64,000 bases of DNA, taken from the NCBI GenBank assembly GCA_031213475.1, contig JARUPZ010000002.1, forward strand, positions 248,001 through 312,000, given 5' to 3'. The stretch is from Nereocystis luetkeana. Lineage: Eukaryota > Sar > Phaeophyceae > Laminariales > Laminariaceae. The notes beneath the pieces are model-generated. The model was not told the origin of the DNA and ran no database searches. It saw only the letters and a program-made list of their open reading frames with translations. The stretch's first letter is position 1; every line of letters begins with the position of its first letter. Positions 34,324 to 47,293 of this stretch are shown here, piece by piece. The position numbers and the translations under genes were made by a program.

Positions 34324-37300
34324 ATGCAGTCACCTTCCATGGCGTCAATACCTAAGGCTACGCTCCCCATGTGGAGGTCCAACACATCGTCCGCGCTAAC
34401 GTTAGTGATCACCCTCGCCTTGATACGGCACTTTTCCAAGCCGCCTCAGGAGTCTTCGCAGGCTGACAATGGACGTGGAGGGCAATCGCGGTCTGGGTCT
34501 AAGCCCAAGGTTGATATGGTGAGCCTCCTTCGCTTGCTTGACGACGCGCTTACACTACAGCCTGTACAACCTGTCTACATTGGTACCGTTCTGCTCATCG
34601 ATACGTTACACTGCAAGACAACGAGTACCAGGTAATTCGCTCGCGGACCAGTCACAAACAGCACCAGTCGCAATGCCTCAAGGCAATGAGTAACTCTGAC
34701 ATAGTCGTACAGCCGCACACCAGTGTTACTCAGCAGTAGTAGTATTGTATGTAAAACTGTAGACTATAGTCTCGAAGTACAACCAGTACTTCAAGAATCA
34801 TCAGTACCAGTGATTGGGACTCAGTCATCGACTCGCGAGTCCGAGTCATTTTGAACTACTGAGTCCCCACGGTATCAGAAGCTGATAGAACTGAGTCCTC
34901 GCGGGTCCCGTTTGTGCCAGAAGGAAGTACTGAGTCCTCTACCAGTGATTGGGACTCAGTCATTGACTCACGAGTCCAAGTCATTTTGAAGTACTGAGTC
35001 CCCAGGGTACCAGAAGCTGATATGACTGAGTCCGCTCGCGAGTCCCATGTGTACCAGGAGCTGAAATGACTGAGTCCTCGCGAGTCCCCAGGGTACCGGG
35101 AGCTGAAGTGACTGAATCCTCGCGAGTCCCCAGGGTACCGGGAGCTGAAATGGCTGAGTACTCGTGAGTCCAAAGGGTACCACGGGCTGAAATGGCTGCT
35201 ACTCACTGGTAGTCGTACTCTGACTACCTGTTGTTTGCAGTACTCGTATTATAGCTCTACTTGTCGTCTTCCAGAGTCTACGTTGCACAGCACCAGTTTT
35301 ATCGTCTGTCTGTGTTTGACGAACCCTAGCTTGCCCGAACCCTACCACAAGCTGTCTCAGAGGGTGTTATCTTGAGCCTCGATGCTCCTTGGATGACAAC
35401 TTGCCGACTTGCCATTCCACCCCAGGCGTTTTTGAGACGCATCACACGCTTGCTGAAGGTCATGGTACCTGGTCCTTGCTCTGTCGAGGCTGGCTGTTTA
35501 GGTGAGATGACGAGATCGCGTATCAGACATACGATACGTACAGCAGTAGTACCAGGTACGGGTGTATCGAGGGTAACGTGTGATATTGTTTGTGCGAAAG
35601 TATTTTGTACGATACCTAGAGCGGGGAACAGGTCAAACGAGGCCAGCCAGCACGTATTTATATCATGCGCAATAATACTACCGTAATGTCCAAGTGGTAC
35701 AGTCCTCAGGCCCCGCAATGCTCAAGACATTTGCCTTGAGCAGCCCTGAAAACAAGTAAAGGCACCTGGTATATAAGCAGCACATATACGAGTACACTGC
35801 TTGGTGTGTATCTCTCTAAGATTGTTTTTCTGGTTTGTACGACGTAGTTGTAGCGCCTGTGAGGGTAAGCATTCTAAAGCTAGAGCAATAGATAGTAGAC
35901 ATCAGACGCACAAGCGATTTGGAGGCGAAGGCAAAAAGTACAATACTAGTACGATAATTTGTACCAGGTATGTACCAGGGTATGTGGGTAGACTACCGGT
36001 AGAGTATGGTTACCAGGCTGTGGGGCACAGCAATCTAGAGTATTTTGATGGATGAGCGCTGCACCCGTCGAACGCACACCTCTGAAGTGCTCAAGCTTTA
36101 GCCGACTGTCTCGAGGGTTCCATCGACATTTTGTAACGGGATACTGGTCCTGATTCGCTGCCAACACCAGTGCCAGTGCCAGTGCCAACGCTATTGAGAG
36201 TGGCAGGGCCGGCAGTGTTACAGTATTACGGGGGAGCATAGTAAATAGGACCAAATATTGTCAGTAAAAATAACGAAATGTATAGTGTTTTGTGTGTACC
36301 GTAGGTCCTATTTAATATGGCCCCCCGTAATAGTGTTACTATTAATAATAGTGTCAAATCAGTATCAACCCCTGCGCCTTTCACCGAGGAAACTAACAAG
36401 CCTCGGGTCGGTCCTACACTGCACATGAAGTACTGTAGTTTCAACTCCTCCACGTGCGTACAGCTTTCTGGTGGTCTACCGGGTTGTATCGGGCTAAGAA
36501 ACGAGCTTATCGAATAGTTGATTCGATTTCCTGGCTCTTTGATAGCACGCGTCGGTAGTTGCACGAACTGCTTTCGAAACGAACTCCGCGCATGTCGTAA
36601 TGGAGGGGTCGTGATCGCAAGCAGACGCAAGGCCCCTGGCAACCAATTCTCCAGTAGGACGCGACGAACAAACGACAACACCCCGCTTCTTCCGCCGACT
36701 GTTTGCACTGGCACACCTACGCAACAGTGGCTGTGGCCGGGTTGCTGCTGACGAGAACATCTCTGGACGTTGTGATGCTGAACCTGACGACGACCATCGA
36801 GCGCGCGGTCGTGGCTAGAAATAAGGGCGACTTCAGGGGGGGGATGTCTCGTTTCGCACGGCTGTGCGTTCCGGTCGCTGTGGTCAACTCGGTAAGAGAT
36901 TACAGGGTCCCTCCGCCACTCGGCCTACATATTTTAAGAAACTCTTCGATTTATTTTTTCGTTCATTCTGATAGCTGAAGCATAAACACCCTCCCGTTAA
37001 CTCTGTTCATGTACTATGTTAGCCCCGCTCCTTCGAAGGAATCCGATCAGTTCACACGCAAAAACGTCTATGGCGCATGCCCTACTTACATACCTTACAC
37101 TCGAAACGCCAAACAGGGCATAGCCCGACCGAGCTCGACGGCTGCAGTACTCGCAAGATTGGCCAGCAAACTTTTCTACTAGTACTATTAAACTGTAGTA
37201 ATATCTGTCGTTTTGGGGAGGGAGTGCCCTCCATCGACTTGTAATATGCCACACGAGAGCTTTGCTGTACAGTTAGTATGTCTAGTATAGGGATAGTGCA

Positions 37301-39478
37301 ATAGCAATAATATTTTGGCTGTGAGCAAAGTTATTATTGACACGAAGTATTACGGGGGACCATAGTTAATAGGACCAAATATTGTTAGTAGAGATGGTTA
37401 AATATATAGGTTTTTATGTACACCACAGGTCCTATTAACTATGGTCCCCCGTAATAGTACTCTTGACGCCTGATATTAACAATAGCGGTGTCAATTATGG
37501 GAAAAACACTGGTTACTGCTGAAATGCATCTACCTGCATGTGACCGAGGTCTCGCCTGCGCTGCCCTCACTTCCTCGTCGATGTCACTGATACCTGGTAT
37601 CGTTTTACCGCTCGTTCCTTGACCAGGGCGTGGGACGTCGGCAAAGTTGTTTTTCGATAATAATGCAATACCTGCCCCCAGCAGTATCATAGCCAGCCAC
37701 ACACACGACACCCTTCTGCGGCACCAATTCTTTGATTACCCGGCACTTTGAAAATACGGCAAGTACAGCAGCACCCTACCATTGGTACCAGTTCGTGGTG
37801 GCACTAAAAATGCTTGTGGATTGATCCTTGCCCCCGCTGCGGTTGGTGATGGGTTTTTTTTTTTCGCGCTGCTTGCTCAGCTGCTGAAGTATTTCCAAGC
37901 CGAGATGGCCCTGCGCTTCAGACAGCGGCTGACGGAGCACGTGATGACCAAGTACATGAAGGGCTTCAACTTCTATGCTGTCTCCAATCTGGACGATCGA
38001 CTTTCCAACGCCGACCAGGTATGATACAGTACATGTTGCATCTTGCCGAGCTGACGGACTGCTTGTTCTGCTTGGACCGCTTGTTCTGACGCGCACTGCT
38101 GCTTTGGATGGCGTTTTGCGTTTTGCCTTGCAATCCGGTACTCGGGACCATAGGTTCCTCACGTACCTTTGGCACCCATATAATAGCGCGTGCTGATGTT
38201 TTTTCGCTTTAGTTTTTCAACTATACTGCACGTATCCCTGGTGTATGTACTCATAGCTTGTTGTCCTCGGTTTGAAACCATACTGCACTACCTCGCGTAG
38301 CTGTGCGCTCTGTTTGGCCTTGTTATGGCCTCTCTTGCCCTCATTACGGTACGCCCGCCCATTGTGTTGGCGGCTTGAGCAGGCGATAACCCAGGACATC
38401 GAACGCTTCGCAGAGTCCGTGGCAGAGCTTTACTCCAACATCACCAAGCCCGTCCTCGACATGATGGTGTACGTTCGCAGGCTTTCGGACAAGGTTAGTC
38501 ACAACGGACGGTGGCGTCGCCTGGCCATCTTTGAAAAAGGCCCAACACCCGTATCGGGTTTTCCTACAGTAACAAGGCGCCACCGGTTATTCGTGATGTT
38601 TCGGTTGTATTCATGAACAACACTGATTGATGTAGATCGACGTTACGTACGTTGGTTGGTCCTTGTACACAGAGCGCGGCGTACAGTAGTATATCGAGGC
38701 ACGCCACAGGAGGATGGTAGATCATTTTAGAGACAAGCTTTCTGTAGACAGAAAAAATACGCGTTTCGAAAGCAGCCTGCAATAATGTATGTATCAGTAG
38801 CAGCCTGCGTCTGCGAGTATCGTACCAGGTATGTGTGTAGTGCCGTCAGCAGTGTTATCCATGGTGTGCCCACTCCTTCTTGCGTATCGCGCTCGATGCC
38901 CGTTCAATGTGCACAACTGCCTTCACCCTGATCCTTTACGTGTCCTGTCCGCGCCAGGTTGATCCAGCAGCGCCAGCGGCGATGATCTCCTACCTTCTCT
39001 TGTCGGGGGTGGCCCTCGGAGCGCTCAGGTGATTGAACGCGCATTGCCCGGCTGTGTTTGATGACGAGATGACAGCACCGCTTGTCGTGGCGTCGGTTTC
39101 AGCTGCAAAGGGTCTGCCGATGCTGTTGTTATCACGTTAGCCCATGGTCATAATATATTGTCCGCGTTTACAAGACGAGCTCCAAAGGTAGGGCAGCTCT
39201 CGCTCCGTAGGCGCTCGCGCTGATAAATACTTGAATGTTTGTAACTGGCGTCGACTGTCTGCGCTGGTCGAAGCTTTGTTTCTACACTATGTACAGTATG
39301 TTGGTTCGTGATATGTTGGTGTTGGTGGTGCTGGGCCAAAGTAAACTGAATGGGGGCTTTCGGTTGAACGGCGCGGACTTCTTGCCAGCCTCGCCAGGTT
39401 AAAAAACACCAACCCCCTTTTTTTTGCTGCTGTGTGAAGTAGAAACTCTTTTCGCTCGCGACGACATCATTCATTTTC

Positions 39479-39511
<33 letters not shown>

Positions 39512-42500
39512 CGTAAAGGGTACCTGGTAGGTTATTTACCAGGCCGAATGTGATATTCGGGTTATTTTCCCGGGAGGTTGACACTGCCGCGCCCCGTTCC
39601 ATGATCTCGATTCGCTTTCGGTCTGTGCGCGGCAGAAAGCCGACGGCAATGTACACCGCTCTGGTGGCCCAACAGGATGGGGAGTACCGCTACGTCAACA
39701 GCCGACTGCTTACCAACGCGCAAGGTTCGGCTCTAACTCTGTTTCTCCCAGCCCGCTGCACCATTTGTCCTGTACCAGTTTGGAGTCTGTCGCGTTTCGA
39801 TCGGATCTTGCTCTCGCTCATACGCAAACCAAACGCGTCTCGTTGGAAGAATAACAACCACGAAATATTTCAGTCACCAGGTACGTGCGTATTGGCATCT
39901 GATGCCCCCCGGACCTTGCCGTCTGACGTCCTCAGAGATTGCGTTCTACAAGGGCAACGCGAAGGAGAAGCAGGTGCTGCAGGGGGTGTTCGAGAAGCTG
40001 GTGTCGATCACGAGACGGTCCGAGCGCTTCCGCCACTCCCTCGGAGTATTGGACTCTGTAGCGGCCAAGTACTTCGCCACCATTGTGGGGTGGACGGTCG
40101 TGTCGCGCCCTTTCGTAAACAAGGACCACCCGCGACACGCCAACAGCACGCCGGCAGAGGTCTATCAAGGTAAGCCGCGGCAGGGGATGGCGAGCAGGCG
40201 AGATAAGGGATGCCATCTTCTAGGCGCTCCTAATACTTGCGGTCACACCATCGCAGTCCACTCTTCCAGTAGAATCTACACACCCCGTATCACGCTTTGA
40301 TGATGGTAAACGTATTAATTACACCAAGCTTGCAAAGCTGAGTTTTGAGTAAATTTTCTATCTCATCTTTTTTTGTTTTTCGAATAGCGGGTCTTGATGT
40401 GGGTTCGCGGTTCTCTGCGACAAAGTAGGCAATGAAAGGAGTGGGGGTTTCGCGTCATTTTCTACGTGGGCGCTTCTAGTATTGATAGTCGTTGCCACGG
40501 AGTAATCGCTGAGGGATCCGTCAGAAGCGTCTGTTAATCATAAATATGCTACTCGTACAGTAGGAGCCCGCTGTTTGATCCCTTGACTGACCGCCGCCCT
40601 ACACTATTATCAGTATAATAAGGGAAGAAGGTGTTGACGGCCTTGACGTGTCCAAAGTGACCGGTCTCCTATTAATAGATTCACACCATACGAGGTACTG
40701 TGATTTTGTAGTAGGCGTGGTAGACAAGGGTTGTTTATTGGGTGCTTTGGGGCTCGGCAGGTCTGACGCTCGGCAGGGCTGGCCCTTGTTTTGTGATTCC
40801 AAGGCGTGCGATGATTCACTCGTTTTTGTTTCCACTCGGTGGGCGCGTCCCTCTATTCTCCTCTCGCTTTCTTCTCTTCCAGTGTTCGTGTTTTCTTATA
40901 TGTCAATTTCGAGCCTGTTTTTGCTCTTTTGTTTTGTCGTCCGGCTTGTCGTGTCGCGTTTCCCGCTCGGGGTGGTTTTGTTTTATCGTCGACAAAATTA
41001 CTTCGAACGGAAAAAAACAGATTACCACTCAAGTGGCCGGATGATGCTCAACCTGTCGGCGGCCCTGGGTCGGCTGGTACTCTCCGGGCGAGAACTTGCC
41101 CGACTCTCGGGGTTCAGCTCCCGCGTGACAGGCCTGATCGACGTCATCGACGACGTCAACAGAGGCGTGCACAAGAAGGGAAGACAGGTGACCAGCCCCG
41201 CGGCAGTGACAGCGACGGCACCCGCTGCTGCAGCTGCTGCCGCGGCGGCGACGGTGGCGGCAGGTTTGCAGGGGACCGCGACGGGGTTTCCACTCCAGGC
41301 GTCGGCGGCAGTGGACTCGGACACGAAGGCAGCATCAGCTGCAACAACAGCGGCAACAACAGCGGCAGTATCAGCGGCTGCAACAAGAGCAGCAGGAGGT
41401 GGAAGGGCAGTAGCAACAGCAGCAACAGTAGCAACAGTAGCAACAGCAGACGCGCCACGGGCTGCGCAGGAGAGAATATTTACTCCGCATACATCCACCG
41501 GAGTGGGAGGGGGCCACCTGCTGTCGGCAACGGACCGCACGCCCGAGTGGCCTGCCGCGGGACAGCGGGAACCAGCGACACCCTCCTCCGATACCGCCAC
41601 CGCCACTGCTTTAGGGCGCGATGTTGCTCTTTCCCCCCCCTCCCTGTCGGCTTCGCTGTCGGTGGAGACTGTTCGAACGGGTGTTCCTTCTCGCTCTGCG
41701 GCCGAGACTAACACTGTCGCAGGGGCGGCAATCGCTCAAGGCTATGGCGAAAAAGAGGCAGCGAGGGGCGGCACAGGTCGACGGCGAAGCGAAAACGGAA
41801 CCGTGGGCTGTGCGGTCTGGGAGCAGCCCGAGCTTGCGCCAGAGGCGAGTGCTGGGGGAGCGGTAGGCGAGGCGGGAGCGGGGGCAGGGAGAGCGAGAGG
41901 GGGGAGCTTGGGTGGGGAGGGGGAGGAAGGGGTTGCGATTGAGGGTTCGGACGGTGGACGGAAAATTCGGCGATCCGGGTCTGTTTTGGTGAACGAGGGA
42001 AGCATGATCGAGTTCACCGATGTGCCGCTTGTAACACCGAGCGGCGAGGTCCTGATCGAGGCCCTCTCTTTCAAGGTACGGAAGGTGTCAGAAAGGGTTT
42101 AAGAGGGAGCGATGCTCAGTCGCGCCTTGCATGGATCTGGACGCGGGGAGGGCGCAGGATGGCGGCAGTGGGGGGCGGGGTCCTTGTCCTAGAGGTTTCT
42201 CGTTTGTAGAGATTTTGCCTTGAATTGCGCGCGACGATGCAGAGTTACATTGTGGCATCCCACCAATCTGCGCGAGAACACGGGATTTCTTATGTTTCGC
42301 TTCGTTTTTTTTCTTGGTACCAGGTGATTGTCTGCTTTCCTTCTCGTTTTCCAACGGCACATTAATATGGCGGCTGTCGATCACGATAAAGTGCTGTTTG
42401 TGACGGGTAAAGCAGCGGATGCGGGGCGAATCGACCGCTCGCGAACCGTCAACTCTGTATGATGCCCGGGTTGAGACGCTCGTACCAACGAAACCCTCCC

Positions 42501-45460
42501 GGGCCATTTGCAAGCCTGCAGCGCACCACCTTACCAAGCCCCCCCCCCCCCCCCCCCGGAAAGTTTGGGAAGTACAAGGCAGAAGTAGAAGAAATGATAG
42601 AAATAAGTGAAAGGCTAGCGCTACGAAACAATGTGGAATCGGAAAAAGACCTAGAGATGTACGGGGGATTGAGGGAAGGAATAGGAATGAAAACGTATCT
42701 GCACGGCCCAATGGACTTCGCGAAAACGCTGAAACTGCGCTTTCGTGTAGGTGACCTGGACCTGCCAGAAAGAAGAAAGAGGTATACCAGTGGCCGGGAG
42801 GAGGAGGAAATAGATGCACAGATGTGCCCGTGTGGCAAAGCAATAGAGAGTAGAACTCACATAGTAGGAGAATGTGAAATCTACAAGGAGGAACGGCATG
42901 TGTTAGAAGAGGAGATGAGGGAAATACACCAATGTGACATGGAGGAGTTTGATACACTAGATAGCAGCGAGAAAACGATCACTATCCTAGGAGATAGATG
43001 GTGGCCACAGGCGGCCAAACAGGAAGGGGATAAGAGTAGCAAAAAGTGTCTATGCAATATATGGATTAACGTAATGAGCGCCCAATTGTTGGAGGTGTCT
43101 CTATTAGGAGTAGGAACGGTGCTCCGTCTCGAAAGGGATGCGTGGCCAATGCTTAAATGACTAAGGCAAGCAACAAATGAGTACGCCCCCCCCCCCCCCC
43201 CCCTGTGCCACCGCCTCCCGTCCTCGGATTGTTTCTGCGGTTCCCGCCACGCGATTCGATTGGACTAGGTGGAAGCGGGCATGAATGTTCTCGTGGCAGG
43301 GCCTAACGGGTCGGGAAAGTCTAGCCTGTTCAGGGTGCTGGGCGGGCTGTGGCCGTTAACGGGCGGCGTTTTGGTGAAGCCGCCGAGGTCTAGGCTGTTC
43401 TACGTCCCGCAGAGGCCGTACTTAGCTCTCGGGACTCTGAGGGACCAAGTTATCTATCCGCACACGCGGGAAGAGGTAAAGCGGAACAAGAAGAACGCAG
43501 AGGCCTACTACGGGTAGGCGTAGGGTTTACGCCCCTTTTCCTTATATCGCCTGTAGAGCTGCCAAAATGATCCCACACGAGAACCCGAGCAGTCTCTCCC
43601 AAAAAGCGGGAGAACGGTTCTTGAGGGGTTTAAACAACTTTTGGCAGCGGTTTTCGCTCATGTTGACCAGTGCGTTGCTTTTGAGGATGGCCTGCCTGCA
43701 CTGTTTGCTGCCTGTGCGATGATGGCGAGGTTTCAGATGGCGCCGGGGGGCGGGGGGCCGTACTTTTTTTTTTCGGATTTTTGTCCTCGTGAGAGCTGTG
43801 GGGTAGGAAATCAGTCCCCTTTTCGCCTTTTCGTTGGCTCCAGTCGCCCGTTGTGCCGTGCGCCACCTCGTGCGCTCGAGTCGCCCTTTCCCGCGCCTCG
43901 TATAACTCGAGTCGCCGTGTCGTTGCCTCGAGTAACCCCATTCCGCCGCTTAACTGGTTCAATTTCCCCGACTCGGCACGATGGCCTCAACCTGCCACGC
44001 GCAGTGCACAAGCCATGTCGATGTGTAGCCTTCAACAGCGTCCGATGTGGGGCGGCCCCTCCCCCCCCCTCTCCTCCCAGCACAGTTCCCAGCGCCGATC
44101 CCGATAACGTTCCCAATCATGGTGCCTGCCGCATTTTGGGTCCGACGCGTACATCCAGGCCGCAGAAGGCGGAACTACCGATGATGGGTTACTGGTCGTG
44201 TTGGAGTCGGTCAAGCTGGGGTACCTGCTGGCTCGGGAGGGGGGGTGGGATGCCGTTCGAGACTGGACCGACGTCTTGTCCGGGGGCGAGAAGCAAAGGC
44301 TGGCGCTCAGCAGACTCTTCTACCACCGGCCGCAGTTCGCGATTCTGGACGAGTGTACGAGCGCTGTGAGTTGTGCTGGCGCTCCTTGCTGTTTTTAGTT
44401 GACATCATGTCGTTCGGCTCCTCGCGTTTCAATTTAGACACGCCCTTCCCTGCTTGTTGCTTCGTGCGGCCGTTGCTTTACTATACTGTAGTCAAGTCAT
44501 TACGCTTCGACACTTTCCTCGCCCCGAAGAGGTCACTGTGACACGCTGCTGCCATGCGCTTTGCGGGCTGTTCGTAGGTGAGCGTTGACGTCGAGGGCGC
44601 AATCTACAGCCTGGCGGCGCGCAGCGGGATCACTCTCTTCACCGTGTCCCACCGCAAGAGCTTGTGGAAGCATCACAGCGTGAGTCATGGGTGCGCGGCA
44701 TCACGGCATCCGCATCCAGACCTCTACCATTTACTACCAATGGGCATGCCACCAGCACTCCGTATATATATACTGGTGTATCGTACCACTCTGTCTGGAA
44801 ATGTAATGATCGTTCGGGTATAAATAGCAATTACCAAACGATCCTTACATTTCCGGACAGAGCGGCATACTGTAACATGTGCCACTGCCGAAGGCTGCTG
44901 TATTCGTGTGATTAATCGCGCTTCGAGTCGGAATGCCAGAGCGCAACAGACGGATTTATGCCAGGCATCGTACGGGGTGGTGCATGGGTGTGTTCGTGAC
45001 TCTCGTGCTGCGCGCGAAACAAGCAAAACCTTCCAACGCCTACGAGATGGATTTTGCTGTTGGAAAATTCAACTATTTTTAGATAATTTGTTCAGCTGGA
45101 TTTTTTTTTTTCAAGTTGCTGTGTTTTTCATTTTTATTTTTATTTTCGACGTCCACCTGTCCACATTGGGTGTGTGTGGTGACGGAATCTAAACACGCGT
45201 TGTGTCTCGCGGTGGAATTACTCTTTCGGGGACGTCAAATCAAAGGCGGCTCATGTACTGTGGCATGCTCAGAAACACCTACGTACGTGCTGTGTACTAT
45301 CCACGCCGATGTCTTCCCCATTAGTGACGCTAACACGCCTTTCGTATATTTGTGCAACCCTCCCTAACTCGCGCAGTACCTGCTGCGTTTCGACGGATTG
45401 GGGGGTTACGAATTCAAGCCGATGTCCGAGGTTGGCGCTGGTGAAGACATGGGGTCTTGA
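34324..45460 (+). CDS. Peroxisomal ABC half-transporter, ABCD (PMP70/ALD) family
   Basis: Exons: 34324-34518, about 36658-36891, 37881-38018, 38383-38493, 38958-39028, 39636-39724, 39936-40169, 41021-42075, 43269-43475, 44159-44365, 44578-44679, 45377-45460 (stop TGA). From 36.7 kb onward all junctions are GT-AG and in phase. A short N-terminal exon carries a hydrophobic helix. The transmembrane domain follows ([30 protein letters not shown]). The EAA-like loop is in EIAFYKGN; then come [12 protein letters not shown] and [11 protein letters not shown]. The nucleotide-binding domain has Walker [10 protein letters not shown], signature LSGGEKQR, Walker [11 protein letters not shown] and H-loop TVSHRKSL. 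Family members dimerise in the peroxisome membrane and import fatty acyl-CoAs. An in-frame Ala/Thr/Gly-rich insert of about 275 residues separates the two domains, taking the product to about 900 residues against about 650 usual. The second exon is uncertain (see findings). Confidence 0.93.
34806..35205. repeat. 42-bp minisatellite nested in a 135-bp duplication
   Basis: Within the first intron of the ABCD gene. A unit marked by GGGTACC..GAGCTGAAATG and CGAGTCCC recurs at a 42-bp period (GTACC blocks near 35049, 35091, 35133, 35175). At its left, a roughly 135-bp block beginning ACCAGTGATTGGGACTCAGT occurs twice (34806 and 34941). Confidence 0.85.
36224..36332. mobile_element. 109-bp MITE, copy 3
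   Basis: TA-flanked copy with inverted ends (TTACGGGGGAGCATA / TATGGCCCCCCGTAA), inside the first intron of the ABCD gene about 330 bp before the next exon. Confidence 0.87.
37348..37456. mobile_element. 109-bp MITE, copy 4
   Basis: TA-flanked copy with well-preserved inverted ends (TTACGGGGGACCATAGTTAA and its complement), in the ABCD intron 36892-37880. The best-matched arms of the set suggest a recent insertion. Confidence 0.9.
39481..39510. repeat. (GCT)10 triplet tract
   Basis: Ten uninterrupted GCT units in the ABCD intron between the exons ending at 39028 and starting at 39636. Confidence 0.95.
42539..43203 (+). mobile_element. 5'-truncated LINE end flanked by poly-C
   Basis: Within the ABCD intron 42076-43268. 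After a C19 tract (42539-42557) comes an open frame to a TGA at 43158-43160. It carries a LINE-style C-terminal zinc-binding knuckle ([20 protein letters not shown], followed by YKEER) and a Trp-rich end (GDRWWP). A short 3' tail ending GAGTACG runs straight into C18 (43186-43203). The reverse transcriptase part is missing. A second copy of the 3' end lies at about 49970-50044 with the same junction. LINEs move by target-primed reverse transcription; 5' truncation is usual for them. Confidence 0.72.
44771..44874. mobile_element. Small TA-flanked foldback element (second MITE type)
   Basis: About 104 bp, almost all inverted repeat. The left arm holds CTCTGTCTGGAAATGTAATG and the right arm its near complement (CTTACATTTCCGGACAGAG), with a roughly 15-bp centre. 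Outer ends TACTGG.. and ..CTGTA are more diverged. It lies in the ABCD intron 44680-45376. The CTGTCCGGAAA style of terminus and the TA flank fit a Tc1/mariner-type derivative. Confidence 0.72.
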
Positions 45461-46647
45461 TCAACACCGACAAATTCCGTCCACCATAAATTACTGATCC
45501 ATCCAATCGTGTTTTATCGGATCCTACTTTTCCCCGAATTTCGTAGTGTGATATTGTGGCCCAATAACCGACCATTCGGCCCCCACCAATAGGCGCCGCC
45601 AGATTTTGTGCCATGTGGCGGTTCGGCGGGCCGAAGGGTGACGGCAAGAATGAGGCTCCTGGTATGATTCGCTGTGAATCCTGTTTTTTTTTTTCGGTGT
45701 TGTGTTTTGGAGTCGCGATTGAGACCAAGGAATGCGGCTTCGTGCCCAGAGTTAAGGATCAGAGAGGAAGACCTTGGGCTTTCATGTGGCGTGTGTTTTG
45801 CACGCTCTGCTTATTACGGCGGTAGTTAGTCGTGGCGTGTACACTTCCCGGGCGTCGCTTCGTTGAACGTGTGCTGCCCCGCGAAGCAAGCTGTGCTCAG
45901 CATGTATTGGTCGTCCTGTGGAGCAATCTGGGTTCGACGTGTGTTGCTCCATGGGGCATGGTTGGGTGTGGGGGGGTGTGCTTCAAGCTGGATATTCAAT
46001 GGGAGGAAACACGGTACATACCAAAACCGCGAGGCTTTATGTACCAGGAGAGTTATTTTAGCCCTGGTAGCCATTGCGCAGACCATGGAACATTCCCTCC
46101 GATCGTCGAGAGCGGTCGAGGGCAGGAAGATGGGCATTCGTTCCGAACGTCGAAAGCGGGTATCGCTCTTCCTCGTGGGAAGCGGGACAGGCGCAGCCGC
46201 ACCAACTGGGGAAGAGGCTCAGCGGCCGCTTCGTGATCGCCCCACCCCAGAGTAAATAAGTGGTCCGTGAACACTTTTCGGTTAGGTCTTGTGGGACCCA
46301 GGTACAGCGACTTAAAAAGCGGGAAGTCAAGTGCGGTGTCATCAACCCGCAGGAAGAGCTTGCGGCAGCAGCAGTACAGGTACCCCCGTACATGCTTCGC
46401 GCGCGCTGTGTGCACCTTCTTCCGTTACACTCCAGACGCGACCCCTATCCCCTCCTACACCCCAGCAGCCCGAAACAGCTTGGTGTGGCCGCTGCTGCTG
46501 TGATCGTCCTCTTTTTTTCCACCCATTTTTCCCCTCTCTCCATACCCCGAAGGGAATAAAACTGGGATCTGCCGGGTTTACTAACCCGGCGTCGCTGGGA
46601 TACGGGATTGTATTCCCCAACGCACTGGGGCTCTTCACGGTCACTAC

Positions 46648-46756
46648 TATTACGGGGGACCATAGTTAACAGGACCTATGGTACACATAAAAACCTATAT
46701 GTTTAACCATTTTTACTAACAATATTTGGTCCTGTTAACTATGGCCCCCCGGAATA
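46648..46756. mobile_element. 109-bp MITE, copy 5
   Basis: TA-flanked copy with inverted ends (TTACGGGGGACCATAGTTAA / complement with one or two changes) in the spacer between the convergent genes. Confidence 0.88.
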
Positions 46757-46856
46757 GTACGAGGAAGGCACGAAAGCCTGTGCTGTGTTGTTCTCTCTTT
46801 GGGCTTGCGACACACCCCGTGATTTCCAGCCAACCACAATCCCGAAGGGGAACCTT

Positions 46857-46935
46857 GTAATAATATATATAATATATATATATATATATACCTGGTATAT
46901 AATATGTATATAATATATATATGTATATATATGTA
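46857..46935. repeat. AT dinucleotide tract interrupted by CCTGG
   Basis: An imperfect (TA)n run. At 46889-46897 the alternation is broken by TACCTGGTA and then resumes, so CCTGG plus a TA appears added into the tract. Confidence 0.85.
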
Positions 46936-47293
46936 TACGTAACCCTCGCGACGGTCGGTGATACCGCGCTAATCCAGACGTATATACTGTAGTGCGTACC
47001 TGGCACCAGGTAGTAGTAGGTGGTTGCGCCCCTGGGTCCCAAAAGGATTTTGAGTTTTTTGCTGATGTGTCACCTAGTTGAACGAAAGCAAACCACCGCA
47101 AGAAAAACGAATCTATTTTTGTTCTTGAATTTCACTTCGATTGCTTTTTTTTTTTGTGTACAGTCACCATGCTTGCCCTTGATGTAGTTAGAGAGTCGGT
47201 CCCTTGTTATGGCGTGTTCGACGAAGCGAGTGAAAGTGGTGACATTATGATCAATTTATTGCTAGACGAAGCGCGGTACGTACTGCAGCAACT

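Noticed and set aside
34856-35206. Regularly spaced repeats resembling an array with spacers
   Set aside because: The 42-bp units are contiguous with diverged copies and no unique spacers; a minisatellite, not CRISPR.
45832-46255. Plus-strand ORFs of 130-134 codons in the ABCD-CUL4 spacer
   Set aside because: Two overlapping registers are equally open, neither recognisable; consistent with chance in GC-rich DNA.
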